A stretch of 64,000 nt of DNA from Aristolochia californica (taxonomy: Eukaryota; Streptophyta; Magnoliopsida; Piperales; Aristolochiaceae), in contig JARWKL010000004.1 of NCBI GenBank assembly GCA_029961685.1, forward strand, positions 36,816,986 through 36,880,985, written 5' to 3'. Below, in pieces: positions 48,101-58,869 of the stretch. Positions within the stretch are counted from its first letter, which is position 1. Each line of letters opens with the position of its first letter. A program made the position numbers and the translations under genes. Below the pieces are notes generated by a model that saw only the letters and a program-made list of their open reading frames with translations, searched no databases and had not been told where the DNA came from.

Positions 48101-51100
48101 GGAGAAAAGGTCTAGCCTTGTATATCTCATAGATCCATCGATCTTATATTTCATTGCATACACCCATCTGCATCCTACAATAGTAACACTTGGGGGCAGA
48201 TCACACAATTGCCATATCCCCATATCCACAATGCTTCCATTCCAACATCTATGGCCTGCTTCCAATGTGGGAAGCAGAGAACAACCTGCACTGAAAAACA
48301 GATAGAGCAAGGGGACAAAGACAAAACAAACTTTGTACCAGTCAGACAATGAATTGAAGGAAACAAAATTTGACAACAGATAACGAGTATCTTTTCGAAC
48401 ACCCTTCCGAAGAGCAATAGGAAGATGTAAATCACTTACCTTAGGACTTGCGGACAAAGTGGTTTCATGGTCCCATGTGAGAGAGGGAACTGTAGTTTGA
48501 GGTGAAGGCACGTGTCGCCAATGATATACTTGCAGTGGTTTCTCAACAGTAACACTAGGTGAAGGTCTTGGACTATCTTCCATAGGTGTTAGAACAACTA
48601 AATCTGCACCCATAGTGGAGGACTGAATCACATCTATAGTGGAGGATGCAAAGAAGGGAGTATCCTAAACAAATGTTACATCAACAAATACAAATGTTTA
48701 CTTCTTAAAGGGGCAAACATATTTGTATCCTTTTGTGTACGAAATGTCCCTGGAAAATACACTTTATTGCATGAGGTGGCAATTTATCTCAAGTTGGACT
48801 AAACATGTGCAAAACAAACGCAATCAAATACACATGGAGATAATGGGAATAATAGAACAAAAGGTAGTAAAATCTTTATGGGAATTTTACCCCCAAGAAC
48901 AAAAGAACGCATCTTGTTGATGAAAAAACATGCAATAAGGACTGCATCACCCCAATACGACTTAGGCACATTTATATGAAATAACATTGTATGTGCCATA
49001 TCCAACAAATGATGATTTTTACGTTCAGCTGCTCCATTTTGTTGTGGAGTAAACACACAAGATGATTGATGAATAGTCCTTTGGCTCTGACAAAAGATAT
49101 CAAATTTCTAGTTCATGAATTCCTACCTATTATCAGTATGAAGTACATGAATAGAAGTGACAAACTGATTTTTTATTTTATTGTTAAAGTTTTGAAATAC
49201 ATTGAACACCTCAGATTTCTCATAAAGGAGATACACGTAAGTACATCTACTGAAATCATCAATGAATGAAAAGAATACTTATAGCCAAATAAACTAGTTA
49301 TAGGATAAGGACTCCAAACATCAAAATGAACAATGTCAAATTACTGATTGCTCATGTGATTAGATACAAGAAATATTGTCTTGTGATGCTTGCCCAATTG
49401 ACACGATCACACTAAAATGAAAGATTGTAAGGAAGTGCAGGAAAAACTTGAACCAATTTTGCCTGAGATGGATGACCTAACTGTAAATTGCCATTGTAGA
49501 GGTGAGACTACAGAGTGTAAAGCATGTAGTGTTGTACCTAGTGTGTGGCTCTCCAAATAATACAATACACCCTCTCATGTGCGGAACCAATTGTCCTCTT
49601 TGTTACGAGATCCTAAAAAACATAGTGGATAGGATAAAAAAATTACGAACTATTCATTGATTTTATCAACTCACTAATAGACAACAACAAAGGGGATACT
49701 TGGGAACGATTTGAGGAGATATAAATGATGTAGGAGCAACCGTACCAACTCCTTGAACCGATGAAACAAAACCATTACTTAAGGTAACATGTTTAATATC
49801 AAATGACTCTTTTAAATCTGAAAATAAATATGACATACCAGACATATGAGTTGTAGCTCATGAGTCAAGAACCTAGGTGGATGATGCACATGAAGAGTAG
49901 ACATACTTAAACTAGCCAAAGTGGCTGTAGGAGCAGAAGTCTGAGCTATAGATGCTATGGAAGAAGCAGTTGAGAGTTATGCCAAGCCATACATTGCACT
50001 AGTTGCTGTAGTAGTTGGTGTATTTCATCACATGACCTTCGTGTAACAGTGCTTACCATCTCAATAGGAGTTTCACTACTATCACGAATGATCAAGTTTG
50101 CCAATACTGGTTACCAAACTTGATCTGACACTTTTTTGAGAAATGGTTTGTCCTACCATAATGATTACATTTTCTCTCAAATTTGCCATCTCCTTGGCCT
50201 CAACCTCGACTAGATCCATCTCTACCTCTACTTCTATTGACACTGTTACGACCTCTAGAAGATTCTGTAAAACTAGAGGTATTAAGTGCAAATACATCCG
50301 TCATCTTAACTCCTTTAGCACCCTGGGTATCACAGTAGTTTTAGTATGCATGATTTTGTTGAATGTGGTAGATAAGGTAGGCACATCATTTGAAGCAAGT
50401 AAATGTGCCTTTACTACATCAAATTCAGAAACCAGGCCATCAAGGAATTTAACAACCAACAGCTGGTTCTGCTGTTTTCTTAATCCCGTTCATTTGTAGT
50501 GAATGGATGATAAACATTTATATCCTGCTATACCCGTAGAAATTCATTGTATTATTCTGTATCAGGTTTGTTACCTCTTTTGAGATCAAATAAATTTGTA
50601 TATAATTCATATTCTCGAGATAGGTTGCTCTTTTTTTGCATACAATGATTATAGGGACACCTACATCTCCTTTGAGGTTTTGCAGTTCATGATTTGATTC
50701 CTCAACTTAGAATCAACATTGTTTACAATCCCCGTCATAACTTAGCAGTCTTTTGCCTCCCAATCATCATTCATAGGTATAGGAGGACCATTTTTTATAT
50801 AGATGAACTTTTGCTTGGCCTTTAAATACATTCGTAGAGACTGACCAACTAAGATAATTCTGCCCTGATTTGGAATCAACACTGTTTAGGATCCATGTCA
50901 AAACTTGGCAGTCTTTTGCCTTCCAATCATCATTCATAGGTACAAGAGGATCATCTGTGATATATTTGGAAGAAGAGGGGAAGAGAGGCTTCTTGAGAAG
51001 AGTCTCGCTAGCACGACCCCCTCTTCTATTTACTAAGTGAGGCTTAGTCAAAATACAAAAATGCCCTTCAATACTTCAAACACTTAAACCCTTATGTCTC

Positions 51101-54100
51101 CCAGTATACATTGTCAAAATATATGAAACTAAGCCTACAAACATAATTAAACATGTAGAACAAGATAATATAGACTTCAGAAATATCTGTTAATGTGAAA
51201 ATATCAAAATACCCCTTAGTGACTTTTCTGATACTTTGTGATTAAAACTAATGACTATTTCAGGAAAAACATTATGGGTATCATCGATGACAAAGTGATT
51301 CTAAGTATTTTTTTTATACTTGCAAGGATTACATCCTTTAAAATAAAATACACGTAGTTATATCTAGATCTAAAAAATACAAGTCCATTGTAAGCCCCCA
51401 CTATGACCTTTGACATGTTGAAAAAGTGCTCCTAGTGCTCAGTTAGGGAATCAGTTCTGTTTGGACTGTCAAGGATAATTTGCATGAAGAGCACCTAGGT
51501 TTGAAATATGAAATGATTTTGAAATCGATAATGTATCTGGGCATATTTGATTGAGTTCTGTACCACCCATGCTTGCTTGCTGATGTTTGCCCGAATGTAG
51601 TCCACTCTATGCAATCTTAAGTGATAGTGGGTCATCATAGACTTTCTGTAAATTGTTAGGCTTCATACTTCTGTTAAATGTCTTAATCAAATCTTAGTCC
51701 AGTATTGATAGGGCCATACTTGAATGCAGCATTTGAGTCTTGTCTTTCAAATTGTTTTTGAGATATTGAAATTTCATTAAAGGCAAAGCTAGAGAAACAA
51801 ACAACTAAGGCAAATAGGGGCCCAAAACAATTGAGGGATTGGAGGGCAATTCTGTGTCTAGCAAAAGAGTCGGCCACAAAGTTGGCTGATTGAGGTACAT
51901 GAAACCTGGATTGCATAGGGTGGACTATGTTCTGGCAAACATTAGCAAAAAGATGTTCTATATTGCATTCCCCCTTCTCCTTAAATTATCTATAGTTAGA
52001 ATCTTGCCCAGTCGTTCACCTCAAAGGAAGAAGTGCATCTTGGGGAGCCCTGAGAGATTCTGTTGATGACAATGGCGGCATGCACTCGGCTTGTCTACCC
52101 TTGAGGGTTGCATAGGCCAAAGAAACTAAGAATTCACCATTGTCCTCATAGGTCTAAATGAGTTTATCTTCTGAGGAATCACGTAGCCGCACACTTTGGA
52201 GAGCATAAATGAGTCTGCAAATCTCCTCAGCCTCAACATCCTTCATCAACCCTCTCCAGAACTAAAGATCCCAATTAGTACTACTTCCATATGCCCTTCT
52301 AGAGTAGGCCACCGAAACACACTAGTTTCCTGCTAGATTGTTAGAGCTGTGGTAAAGAAGACATGAGGGGAGTATTATCAATCTATCTGTCCTTCCAAAA
52401 TTGGATACTTTGGCCATTTGCTGTGTATTGATGAATAACCGTAGAAAACACAGGTTGTGTGTGTGTGTGTGTATTGGGGGGGGGGGGGGGGGGGGATCCC
52501 CTCTTCTGCTAGCTACTCCCTCCTCAAGGTACAATTTGTGGTTTCTTCAAAGGATGCAGAGGCATCAAACAAGGTGATCCCCTCTCCCCCTTGTTGTTTG
52601 ACTACCGATATCCGGGAATTAGATGTCCTGCTCCTCCAATTCGTAGATGATACTATTTGCTTTTCTGGTGGCTCTATAGAGCAGCTTAGAAGATTAAGGC
52701 CCTCCTAAGACAATAGATCAGCTACCAAAAATCTTCCACCATCACATTGCACATTGTTGAGACCGATCTATATGCTTAGGTGCACTTCATGGGTTGTTCT
52801 ATCCTAGTTCTACCAGCCACTTATCTAGGTCTGCCTGTATTTGATAAGAGGCTTGATAAAGAGCTCTGGACTCGGGTTACTAAGAAGATGGAAGCTCACC
52901 TATCAACGAGGAAAGGGAAACGTCTCTCGAAGCTAGGAAGCCTTACACTCTTGCCTTGTGGGGCTTCCACACTACTTCATGTCCTTTATCCCTTGACCAG
53001 CCTCCATTAGAAATCACATCAAGAGTCTTAAGAAGATCCTTTGGCCCAAGTACACCCTGTTAATTAGAGGGTTGTTTTCATGCCAAATTTATGGGAGGTC
53101 TGGAAGTTTGCTCTATAAAAGAGATGAATCTAGGCTCATCAGTTCAAATGGTTTTGGTAGTTCAACACCCTTTCGAGGCTCATGTGTAGCGAGTTGTTGC
53201 GGTAAATTAAATTGGAGGTCCAACTCCAAACCCCATCGAGTCCTTAATGTGATCCAACTGGTTCCAATTGACACGGTCAAAGGCTTTCTCAAGGTCAAAC
53301 TTGAGCATGATTTTCAGCTTTTTCGATTCTCAGCTTTTTTGCCTTTTTGAAGTAATCGAAGATTTCATGTGCAGTAATTGTTGAGTCCATAATGCACCGT
53401 CCCTTAATGATGGCACTCTGGTTGTCATGAATTACCATAGGGAGGATCACCTTGAGCTGACAAGCAAGGAGACAAGCGATTATCTTGTACATGCTGGATA
53501 CAAGGCTAATTGGATGAAGGTTCGAAGGATGTTCAATGTTGTCCTTCTTTGGAATCAGAGTAATGAACAAAGTGCCCATGTAGTTGCACCTGATGCCATT
53601 GTAGTAGAAGCTCTTCACCATACCCAGGTACCCGGCTTCAGAATTGGCCAGAACCTTTTGTAGAATTCACTATTAAGTCCATCAATCTCTAGAGCATGAT
53701 CAAGGGAAAGGCCTAGTACAGCGTGTTCAATCTCCTTCTCCAAGAAGGGGAGCTCAAGTAGATCAGCAAGAGGAGCAGAGGCGTGGGAAATAAACGCCTG
53801 AAATGATTGCCCGAACAGCACATTCCTCCTTGTACATATCTAAGAAAGAACTCAACAATTCGTTTAGTAATACGAGACGTACCCAAAGCTATCTCATCAT
53901 TAATGCATAATGAGCTAACTTGGTTAGGTCTACGTTGGGCTGTGACAACTGTGTGAAAGAATTTGGTATTGCCAACCCTCGGCTAACCATGTGAACCTCG
54001 CCAACTACTTCCATTAAGTGCGTTCACAATGAGCAATTTCTTGGAACTAGGTAGAAAGTACAATTATATTAGAGAGTTCAGTGGGGAGGGATCATTATTC

Positions 54101-57100
54101 TTCAATGGCATCGGGGGCTGCTATTTGAGGGAGCAAGGAGTTCTTGCAGGCCGAAGTGGCAGCACAATGACTCATAGACCAGTGTTTGATTCTTGATTTT
54201 AGGTCTCTGAGCTTGATAGGCAATTTCCAATCAGCAGTTCTGCCATTAGAGTGCTCACTCCACCACACTTCTACCAAGCTGTCAAAAACCTTCTCCAACA
54301 GCCAAGCGTTCTCAAAGCGAAAGGGAGAAGATCCCCACCTTCCAACTTGGTGTCAGCTGAATGGGCCAGTGCTCTGAGTTGCCTTTGTTATGACTTGATT
54401 GTCAACATCTTGGTAGAGCTGGAGCCACCCAAAGGTAGCAAGAAACTGATCTAATTTCGAGAGGGTAGGGGTGCGCTGTCCAATGCTCCAGGTATTCCTT
54501 ACCTAAGAGAGCAATTTCTTCAAGCTTGCAGCTAGCTATGAAATCAGCAAATCCATGCATGGATGAAGGTAATTCTGGGAGCCAGAAGGGACTTTTCACT
54601 GCAGTATAGGATGGCATTGAAGTCACCGGCAAGGAGCCACAGGAGGGTCCAGTTCTGGGTGAGACAGAAGCTCATCCCGGAAGGTAGCCCGTTGCCTGTA
54701 CCGGATTGGGCCATGCACCCACAAGGCTCCAGCTGCATCCAGTGCAATGATCCATCAACTTCAGACCAATTAAAATATCCCCCGAGACAACATCAGTACA
54801 TCAGTCACATTACTCTCCCTCATCACAAAGACACCACACGAGTGCCAACTGTGCTGACCACTTTCCGTTCCTAGGAGGAGCAATTCCAAAAGTCATGCAT
54901 AATGGAGCTGAGCATATATTGCATCTTGGTTTCTTGGAGGATGATGAGTTGGGACTTGTGAGAGTGAAGCAAGGTATGAATACAGGCCCTCTTCCTCTAG
55001 GATCTATTTCCTCTGACATTCCAACAGATGATAATCATTATTCTCCATCTCTTGGTTTTCTGACTTCTTTAATCTCTTTCACCCTAGAACTTTCCTTTGT
55101 ATACTACACCATAACCTGAGCGACATCCATCATCTGAGACCAGTTTTCATCGTTGTACTTGGCTTCTCAGTCTGCAGGGCTTCGACCAGCTTTGATTATC
55201 TTGCACCAGGCAGAGGAATGCACAGCCTGCCCATGTCACAGTCAATTGGATGTGGCTGGTTGGCATGGAAGAAGATTTGTTGTTTGTGCCTTCAGTTTCG
55301 TAAGAGGGTAAGGAAAGAGGGTGACTGTTGTTCATGGCATTCCAGATTTGGCATGGGAGGGCTAGGTGGATGATGCTGGAAGAGGGAGATTGGATATGGA
55401 AATGGAGATGGGGTGGTTGGTCCTCTGTATAGGAATTTCCATTTCAGTGATAAGCTCTGGGTACCAGTTGTCAAGAGAAGCCTCAAACTAGGATAGGTTC
55501 TGATGTCCTTTGGTCAGGGCCATCTCCTGGCGTTGTGTTGAAGGGGTAGTTATAGCATTAATAGAAGCTGCTGCAGGACCAGATTCAGCATTGGTGCATA
55601 GGTTGGGGCTCATTGTGTGTGTTTTTGGTCCGAGAGATAGGGGTTTGACAAGTGGCAAGGATGGGGTGATGGAGTCTCGCTCAAAGGGAGACATGGGTAT
55701 TTGAGTGAGGGGATTAGGTGGGTTGATTGGTCACAGATATCAGTGAGGCCCTATTGGACTGGGGATGAATGAAGTGTCTCCATCAAGATGATAGGGAAGG
55801 GGTCAAGGTAACAGATCTTGGCCACTGGAGAGGGCGGAATCAGTGCCTAAATATTCTGGTCTGGCCAGTATGGTCGATGTTAGTGCTGTCTCCTGATTTT
55901 GAATTTGAATATGCAACAAGTCCAATGGTGGAAGATGCAGCATCCAGGTCTGAGTGGCTGCCTAAGTTGCCTTTGGCTAGCTGAGTGGGATCGCTTCAAA
56001 GCTGAGAGGGGAGCGAGTTACTGGTCTCTTGACACTTGACTTGTCGTTACCCTTGCTTTCTCTTCTGGCCATGTCCGGCAGGCTATTGCCAAATTCTTCA
56101 AAGAGGATGTGAACCCAGAAAACCTCTCTCCCAACATCGAACTTGTTCACATGGGGTCCAGTTTACACTTCCAAAATGATAATGAAGGCTCTGGCCAAAA
56201 TCAAGCATGCTCATGTTAAAAGTGATAGCGTCGTGCTTAATTAGTCTTGCGAATGTGCGTGCTATCTGGTTGATAACAGACTTTTACCTGAGTTCTGCTG
56301 GGATGCCATGGATACGAATCCATTGACTGCAGCGTTCCTCAATGTCTGCATGGGTCCAGTCTCGGATACCTGTGAGGGGGCCATGAGGGGGAAGATCCAC
56401 TTTTAATACCAGGGCTTTGTCTTTGGCACTTGCAAGCTAGATTAGCCAATTCTTGCCTCCCGAGGAGCGTTTAGGCTCCTGTGATAAAGTGCAGTGAGCA
56501 GAGATCCAATGGCTGATGTCTGCACCAGAGGTCCCCGCAGAAGAGACACTCACAACTAAACCCAGAGCCATCTTCTCCCGGCCATCAGCTAGGGTCTACG
56601 GGTGTAAGGTGGAGCAACAGTAGGGGGGTAAAAGCTCGATCAAGTGAGAGCCCTGCGTTCTAGGATGTAGATTATCTCCATTGTGGCATTGTAGATTCCC
56701 ACTCACTATGGTACTATAAAGCAGAGAAGTAAAACTGTTGCCTGTCCAGAGCTCGCTGGTCTTGAATCCCTGACCAGTGAAGGCATTTTGCAGTTGCTTG
56801 ATGAAACTCTTACCAGCAGCCTTGAGGATGCTAATAAAAGACCTTTTATTCCTATTTTGAATTGTAACACAAATGATTGCTCCGAGTTGATTTTGCCTTT
56901 CCTCAATGCTCAACTGAGTTCTCCTGTGCCGGGAGTGCTCGTTCTTTCCATTGTCTTCTCCATCCTTATTTGTGCACTTTCACCTTCTTTTTTGAACTAG
57001 TTGCCAACCTGCTGTCGCATCACTGTCACTACTCACTGAGTCATTGTGCTGTGATCTATAACTCAAAGTTCTCAGCCTCGACCTCGCCTCTGTCCTCACC

Positions 57101-58341
57101 ACCATCACCAGATCTTCGTCCACCATCTCTCCCTTCATCTCACCTTCGATCTCATTCCCTCCTATGCTCCCTTCTCCTTTCTGGCTTGCCTTCCATTCAA
57201 ACGTTGTATTCTCTTTCAGATTGTTACCATGCAAGAGTTGTTCTGTTGATCATATGAGTGGAGCTGATAATACATGTGCCTTGTTATGCATATTAGGTAG
57301 AGCATGGAGAGTGGCCTCATAATCTGTGCCACATTTGAAGCATGATGTTCATCTATAATATTGAGCAAAAGTTTGCAGTAGGTGTCAAGTGCAAAGTTAA
57401 TAATTGAAACAACTGTGGCTAACCTTAAGAACTAAAAAAGATGTTTTAAAAATCTCTCATTGCCAATATCTTTTATCTCCGTTTGGTACTAATTTTTTGA
57501 AGCCATGCTTCTCTTTCCGTCAAGCCCATTATCATTATCATTCCCAAGCTTCTGCTGCTCAACTATGTTTAAGCTGCCACTATGAATCAGTTCCTATCAT
57601 ATACCACTTTCATATTGGACTAAATTTTTTGTAGCCTTTCCTCAACTTTAATCATTTCATTTTTTGTTCTTCCCTATTTCTTGTGGGCTCATATCTTAAT
57701 AAAAGTTGTGGTTATGTTTTTACAGTGGTTATTATCTTAGTACTTACCAAAAACTCTTTTGGTAGGAGTTGCTATTCTATATAACCTTTTCAGAAACTGA
57801 AAGAACTATTCTTAAATATTGTAGGAAACCTTGTGTGAAGATTTGATAATGTCAAAACGTTGAAAACAAATTTATTACTAGATTATTTTTTAAATCTTTC
57901 ATTACAATTTGTGCATGGTGCTTCTTATATGTTTCTTCGAGCATGGTGCTTCCCCATTTCTGGCTTGGTAATCAATGTCAATCCCCTGACACCGACCCTG
58001 CTTTACTAAGCTTGTCGACGACTGCTTGTATTGATTTGCATCTGTTTGCTGTAGTTAGGCAAGTTATGGAATTTTGTCGTTCAACTATTATTAACTATAT
58101 CTGGGTACTTGTTGTATGCATTTTGATACATCTATGCTACAAATATTGCAGATAAGCATTGGAAGAAAGTGGAAGGAGATCATTGATGTCACTGATAAGA
58201 TCACATACACATTCCATGTAAGTCTTTTATTGGGAAGTTTCATCTTTTGATCCTACTGTTGCAGTGCAATATTAACTTGATTGTATGTTGCAGGATGATT
58301 CGAAGAGGGAAAAGCTAACTAGAAGTCGATACACAGTTTGA
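33139..58341 (+). CDS. EIF(ISO)4E: eIF(iso)4E, plant cap-binding translation initiation factor
   Basis: Binds the mRNA 5' cap and, with eIF(iso)4G, forms the plant eIF(iso)4F complex in the cytoplasm; in many plants it is a host factor for potyviruses. Exons: 33139-33317, 33389-33557, 33680-33805, 58152-58217 and 58294-58341. They sum to 588 nt, 195 residues plus TGA, close to the usual 198. All junctions are GT-AG and in phase. Features: eIF4G-contact motif [13 protein letters not shown] (residues 20-32), cap-stacking Trp42 (GAAWG) and Trp88 with Glu89 ([15 protein letters not shown]), Trp149 (LALWTK), and the C-terminus [17 protein letters not shown] ... TRSRYTV. The start is the first ATG of the frame; codons before it are leader. 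Cys79 in ADFHCFKAG replaces a usual Leu. Intron 3 is about 24.3 kb and full of retrotransposons. PGR5 lies downstream, convergent. No lesion seen; expression cannot be judged. Confidence 0.97.
33900..36430. other. intron segment with LINE fragments and short tandem duplications
   Basis: About 35200-35790 on the minus strand is a LINE 3' fragment (see separate entry). A second A/T-rich LINE-tail-like stretch lies near 34230-34330. A 62-bp duplication (from 35301 and 35363, unit GATATAACAGCAGAACAAAC) and a 65-bp duplication (from 36181 and 36246, unit GATTCCA...TAATTATATCATC) occur. No host exon was recognised. Confidence 0.6.
35200..35790 (-). mobile_element. LINE RNase H and 3' end fragment
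   Basis: On the minus strand, [12 protein letters not shown] and [19 protein letters not shown] are the start and middle of a plant LINE RNase H domain, in shifting frames. The T-rich run at 35204-35213 on the plus strand is a likely poly(A) end. It belongs to a different LINE subfamily from the 18-24.7 kb element, judging by the residues seen. Confidence 0.65.
36432..36616 (+). repeat. first part of a copia 5' LTR, split by chromovirus copy 2
   Basis: TGTTGGAAGATACAAC... (36432) through TATAAATACATGTGAAGGGG and CAAACCCTAATCC matches, in reverse complement, the LTR at 45993-46203. The remainder of the LTR continues at about 42330 after the chromovirus, so the chromovirus inserted into it. 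Confidence 0.75.
36628..40501 (+). pseudogene. chromovirus copy 2 pol remnant (PR, RT, RNase H, IN, chromodomain)
   Basis: Knuckle [13 protein letters not shown]; protease [19 protein letters not shown] with [72 protein letters not shown] and, after a one-base insertion near 37919, [10 protein letters not shown]; RNase H with [16 protein letters not shown] and [22 protein letters not shown], where the first catalytic D reads N; integrase (39130-39780) with H2C2, [20 protein letters not shown] and [12 protein letters not shown]; then (39783-40500) [15 protein letters not shown] and the chromodomain [15 protein letters not shown] ... [16 protein letters not shown]. In-frame stops lie at about 37078, 37678 and 37987, and a deletion follows LGHWIG near 38093. 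Confidence 0.92.
40502..41424 (+). repeat. chromovirus copy 2 LTR A, with minisatellite
   Basis: Starts TGAGACAGAGGATGAA and ends CTAAACGCGTGACA. U3 has a GC-rich minisatellite of roughly 37-40 bp units built on GGACTCCAGGCGGATCGAA and ATGGGGTTGCGCGCGACTA (about 40738-40930, four to five degenerate copies). TATA box at 41094-41100. The chromodomain reading frame runs on into this LTR. Confidence 0.85.
41427..42328 (+). repeat. chromovirus copy 2 LTR B, directly behind LTR A
   Basis: Begins TGAGACGAAGGATGAAGCC two bases (AC) after the end of LTR A and ends CTAATCGCGTGACA. Highly similar to LTR A but with fewer minisatellite units and a duplicated 15-bp TATA segment (GAGGGGCTATAAATA, TATA boxes at about 41993 and 42008). 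Confidence 0.85.
42329..44465 (+). mobile_element. copia 5' end: LTR remainder, PBS, leader, gag remnant
   Basis: The LTR part resumes at about 42330 (CTAATCTTCAAACTCTCTAGCC) and ends ...TAAGTCCAACA (42471). PBS TGGTATCATAGA at 42472. A non-coding leader of about 1.1 kb follows, then a broken gag (43720-44250: [28 protein letters not shown] and [17 protein letters not shown]) and a damaged knuckle ([11 protein letters not shown]). The element stops at a LINE insertion at 44466. It is the partner of the inverted copy at 45.1-46.2 kb. Confidence 0.82.
44481..45065 (+). mobile_element. 5'-truncated LINE with target-site duplication
   Basis: A LINE 3' end (RNase [25 protein letters not shown]; a later frame reads the [20 protein letters not shown] end) with an A-tract of about 13 bases ending at 45065. 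Flanked by the 15-base direct repeat AGAAAGAATTATAAA at 44466-44480 and 45066-45080. It is close in sequence to the 3' end of the LINE at 18-24.7 kb. Confidence 0.9.
45081..46203 (-). mobile_element. inverted copia 5' end (leader, PBS, LTR fragment)
   Basis: The minus strand repeats the leader of the plus-strand copy (for example ATGCAAGTTGATAAACA and GGATGAAGATTTG) in the opposite orientation. PBS on the minus strand TGGTATCAAAGC, then the LTR from TGTTGAGTTTAGGATCCC (plus strand 45993) to about 46203, where it is truncated near the TATA region. Only non-coding parts are present. Confidence 0.8.
46204..46480. other. unassigned spacer between copia elements
   Basis: No coding sequence or repeat family recognised; AAGTTGGAG and CCAACTTGTAGGAGG motifs suggest copia-derived ends but cannot be placed. 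Confidence 0.3.
46481..51235 (-). mobile_element. Ty1/copia element with two LTRs, decayed
   Basis: Related LTR sequences lie at about 46500-46830 and 50955-51235 (shared GAAGAGGGGAAG...GAGACTTCTTGAGA, CCCCCTCTTCTATTT, AATATATGAAACTAAGC and AAACATGTAGAACA...GATAAT). Read on the minus strand, the polypurine tract GCTTGAGGGAGT lies near 46832-46843. Internal order right to left is gag, integrase, RT, RNase H. The PBS is lost: the right LTR runs directly into gag sequence near 50955. A 162-bp offset duplication in gag (CAATCATCATTCATAGGTA at 50761 and 50923) is also present. Confidence 0.82.
46785..50955 (-). pseudogene. copia gag-pol remnant
   Basis: Gag: a truncated N-terminus (about 50990-50770) and a knuckle region near 50190-50110 ([15 protein letters not shown], second Cys changed to Tyr). 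Integrase: [22 protein letters not shown] (49050-48985) with the catalytic E, then [32 protein letters not shown] (about 48185-48130) and [20 protein letters not shown] with [12 protein letters not shown] (48019-47900). RNase H end: [33 protein letters not shown] (47040-46900). Stops and frameshifts throughout. Confidence 0.8.
51236..51735. other. unassigned intron DNA
   Basis: No coding sequence or recognisable repeat. It separates the copia element from the LINE to its right. Confidence 0.3.
52455..52495. repeat. (GT)n and 20-base G run at the inversion edge
   Basis: A short GT run (about 52455-52472) is followed by 20 consecutive G bases (52476-52495). It lies exactly between the minus-strand C-terminal part and the plus-strand RT segment of the LINE. 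Confidence 0.95.
52500..53215 (+). pseudogene. inverted RT C-terminal segment of the minus-strand LINE
   Basis: Plus-strand peptides [20 protein letters not shown] (about 52535-52595), VDDTICF region (52640), [39 protein letters not shown] (52780-52950) and, near 53140-53210, WFW...FNTL...SELLR...IKLE match the middle and end of LINE RT in correct order (compare 22.47-23.25 kb) but on the strand opposite to the rest of the element. Confidence 0.85.
57251..58151. other. end of eIF(iso)4E intron 3
   Basis: No repeat family or exon recognised; T-rich stretches precede the acceptor. May be part of the original, unexpanded intron. Confidence 0.4.
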
Positions 58342-58869
58342 GCCATCTTTCTTGGCACTGTTTACTTGCATATTAACAAGTAACAGGAGATGGATTCTGG
58401 TGGGGAGCTGTATTCGAGCAACTTTGTCTTGCTAAAAATAGCTTCTATCGTTTGAGAGCTTTATTTTTTTCTTTCATGTTACCTGCACAGCTCAAAATGG
58501 GATAAGACCAGTGTCAGCTGGTCCAAATTTGTTGTATCAGAATCACTTACAACCTATTAGTAATTGATTTTCATTTCTGAGCATGTATGGACCTCATCCA
58601 GCATGTGAAAGCAGTCCACCTGGTTTTGTAACTGATTTGGTATTCCTGTTAGCTACAGAATTGATATTATAAACAGTTTAGAATTTTTTTTTTTGCATTT
58701 TGATTGGAATGAAGTAATAGAATCTTGATTACTGATGAGGTTATGGCTTCACCTTTATACTCTATCTATATACATACGGTTTTCAGTTGAATCATTAACA
58801 GATTAGGACTCGGAACCAAAGACTTGCTTGAGTTGGGAATCCCCAAGCCAATAGTGATATTTTTCTTCA
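58342..58869. other. convergent intergenic region, eIF(iso)4E and PGR5 3' ends
   Basis: 528 bp between the two stop codons. It should contain both 3' untranslated regions and both poly(A) sites. No separate gene. Confidence 0.6.

Larger units (their letters stand above)
51736..57250 (-). mobile_element. L1-type LINE on the minus strand, with an inverted internal segment
   Basis: Reading right to left: ORF1 start (57234-56980 and 56913-56596, [19 protein letters not shown]), rest of ORF1 (to about 55000), endonuclease (54747-54402, [10 protein letters not shown]), linker and RT N-terminal half (53821-53215: [44 protein letters not shown] across frames). The RT C-terminal half (52500-53215) is on the plus strand, then the minus strand resumes with [11 protein letters not shown] (about 52390), a zf-RVT start near 52150 (DKLI...[13 protein letters not shown]) and the RNase H end [18 protein letters not shown] (51900-51840). 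All parts are frameshifted. Confidence 0.82.
33806..58151 (+). other. giant intron 3 of eIF(iso)4E (24,346 bp)
   Basis: Donor CAG|GTTGCT at 33805/33806 and acceptor ATTGCAG|ATAAGC at 58151/58152. Phase 0 on both sides: codon Gln158 (CAG) is followed by Ile159 (ATA). Other introns of the gene are 71, 122 and 76 bp. Content in order: LINE fragments, chromovirus copy 2, inverted copia pair with a LINE insertion, minus-strand copia, minus-strand LINE, then about 0.9 kb of unassigned DNA before the acceptor. Confidence 0.93.

Noticed and set aside
51736..57250. Twin-priming inversion of the LINE
   Set aside because: Twin priming inverts the 5' end relative to the 3' end; here both ends agree and only the middle is inverted.
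57251..58151. Extra eIF(iso)4E exon in the last part of intron 3
   Set aside because: No residue gap exists between exons 3 and 4 compared with other plant eIF(iso)4E proteins.
33139..58341. The eIF(iso)4E halves as two separate gene fragments
   Set aside because: Phase, splice sites and protein continuity (NEAVQ then [10 protein letters not shown]) fit one gene exactly, and neither half has an inactivating change.
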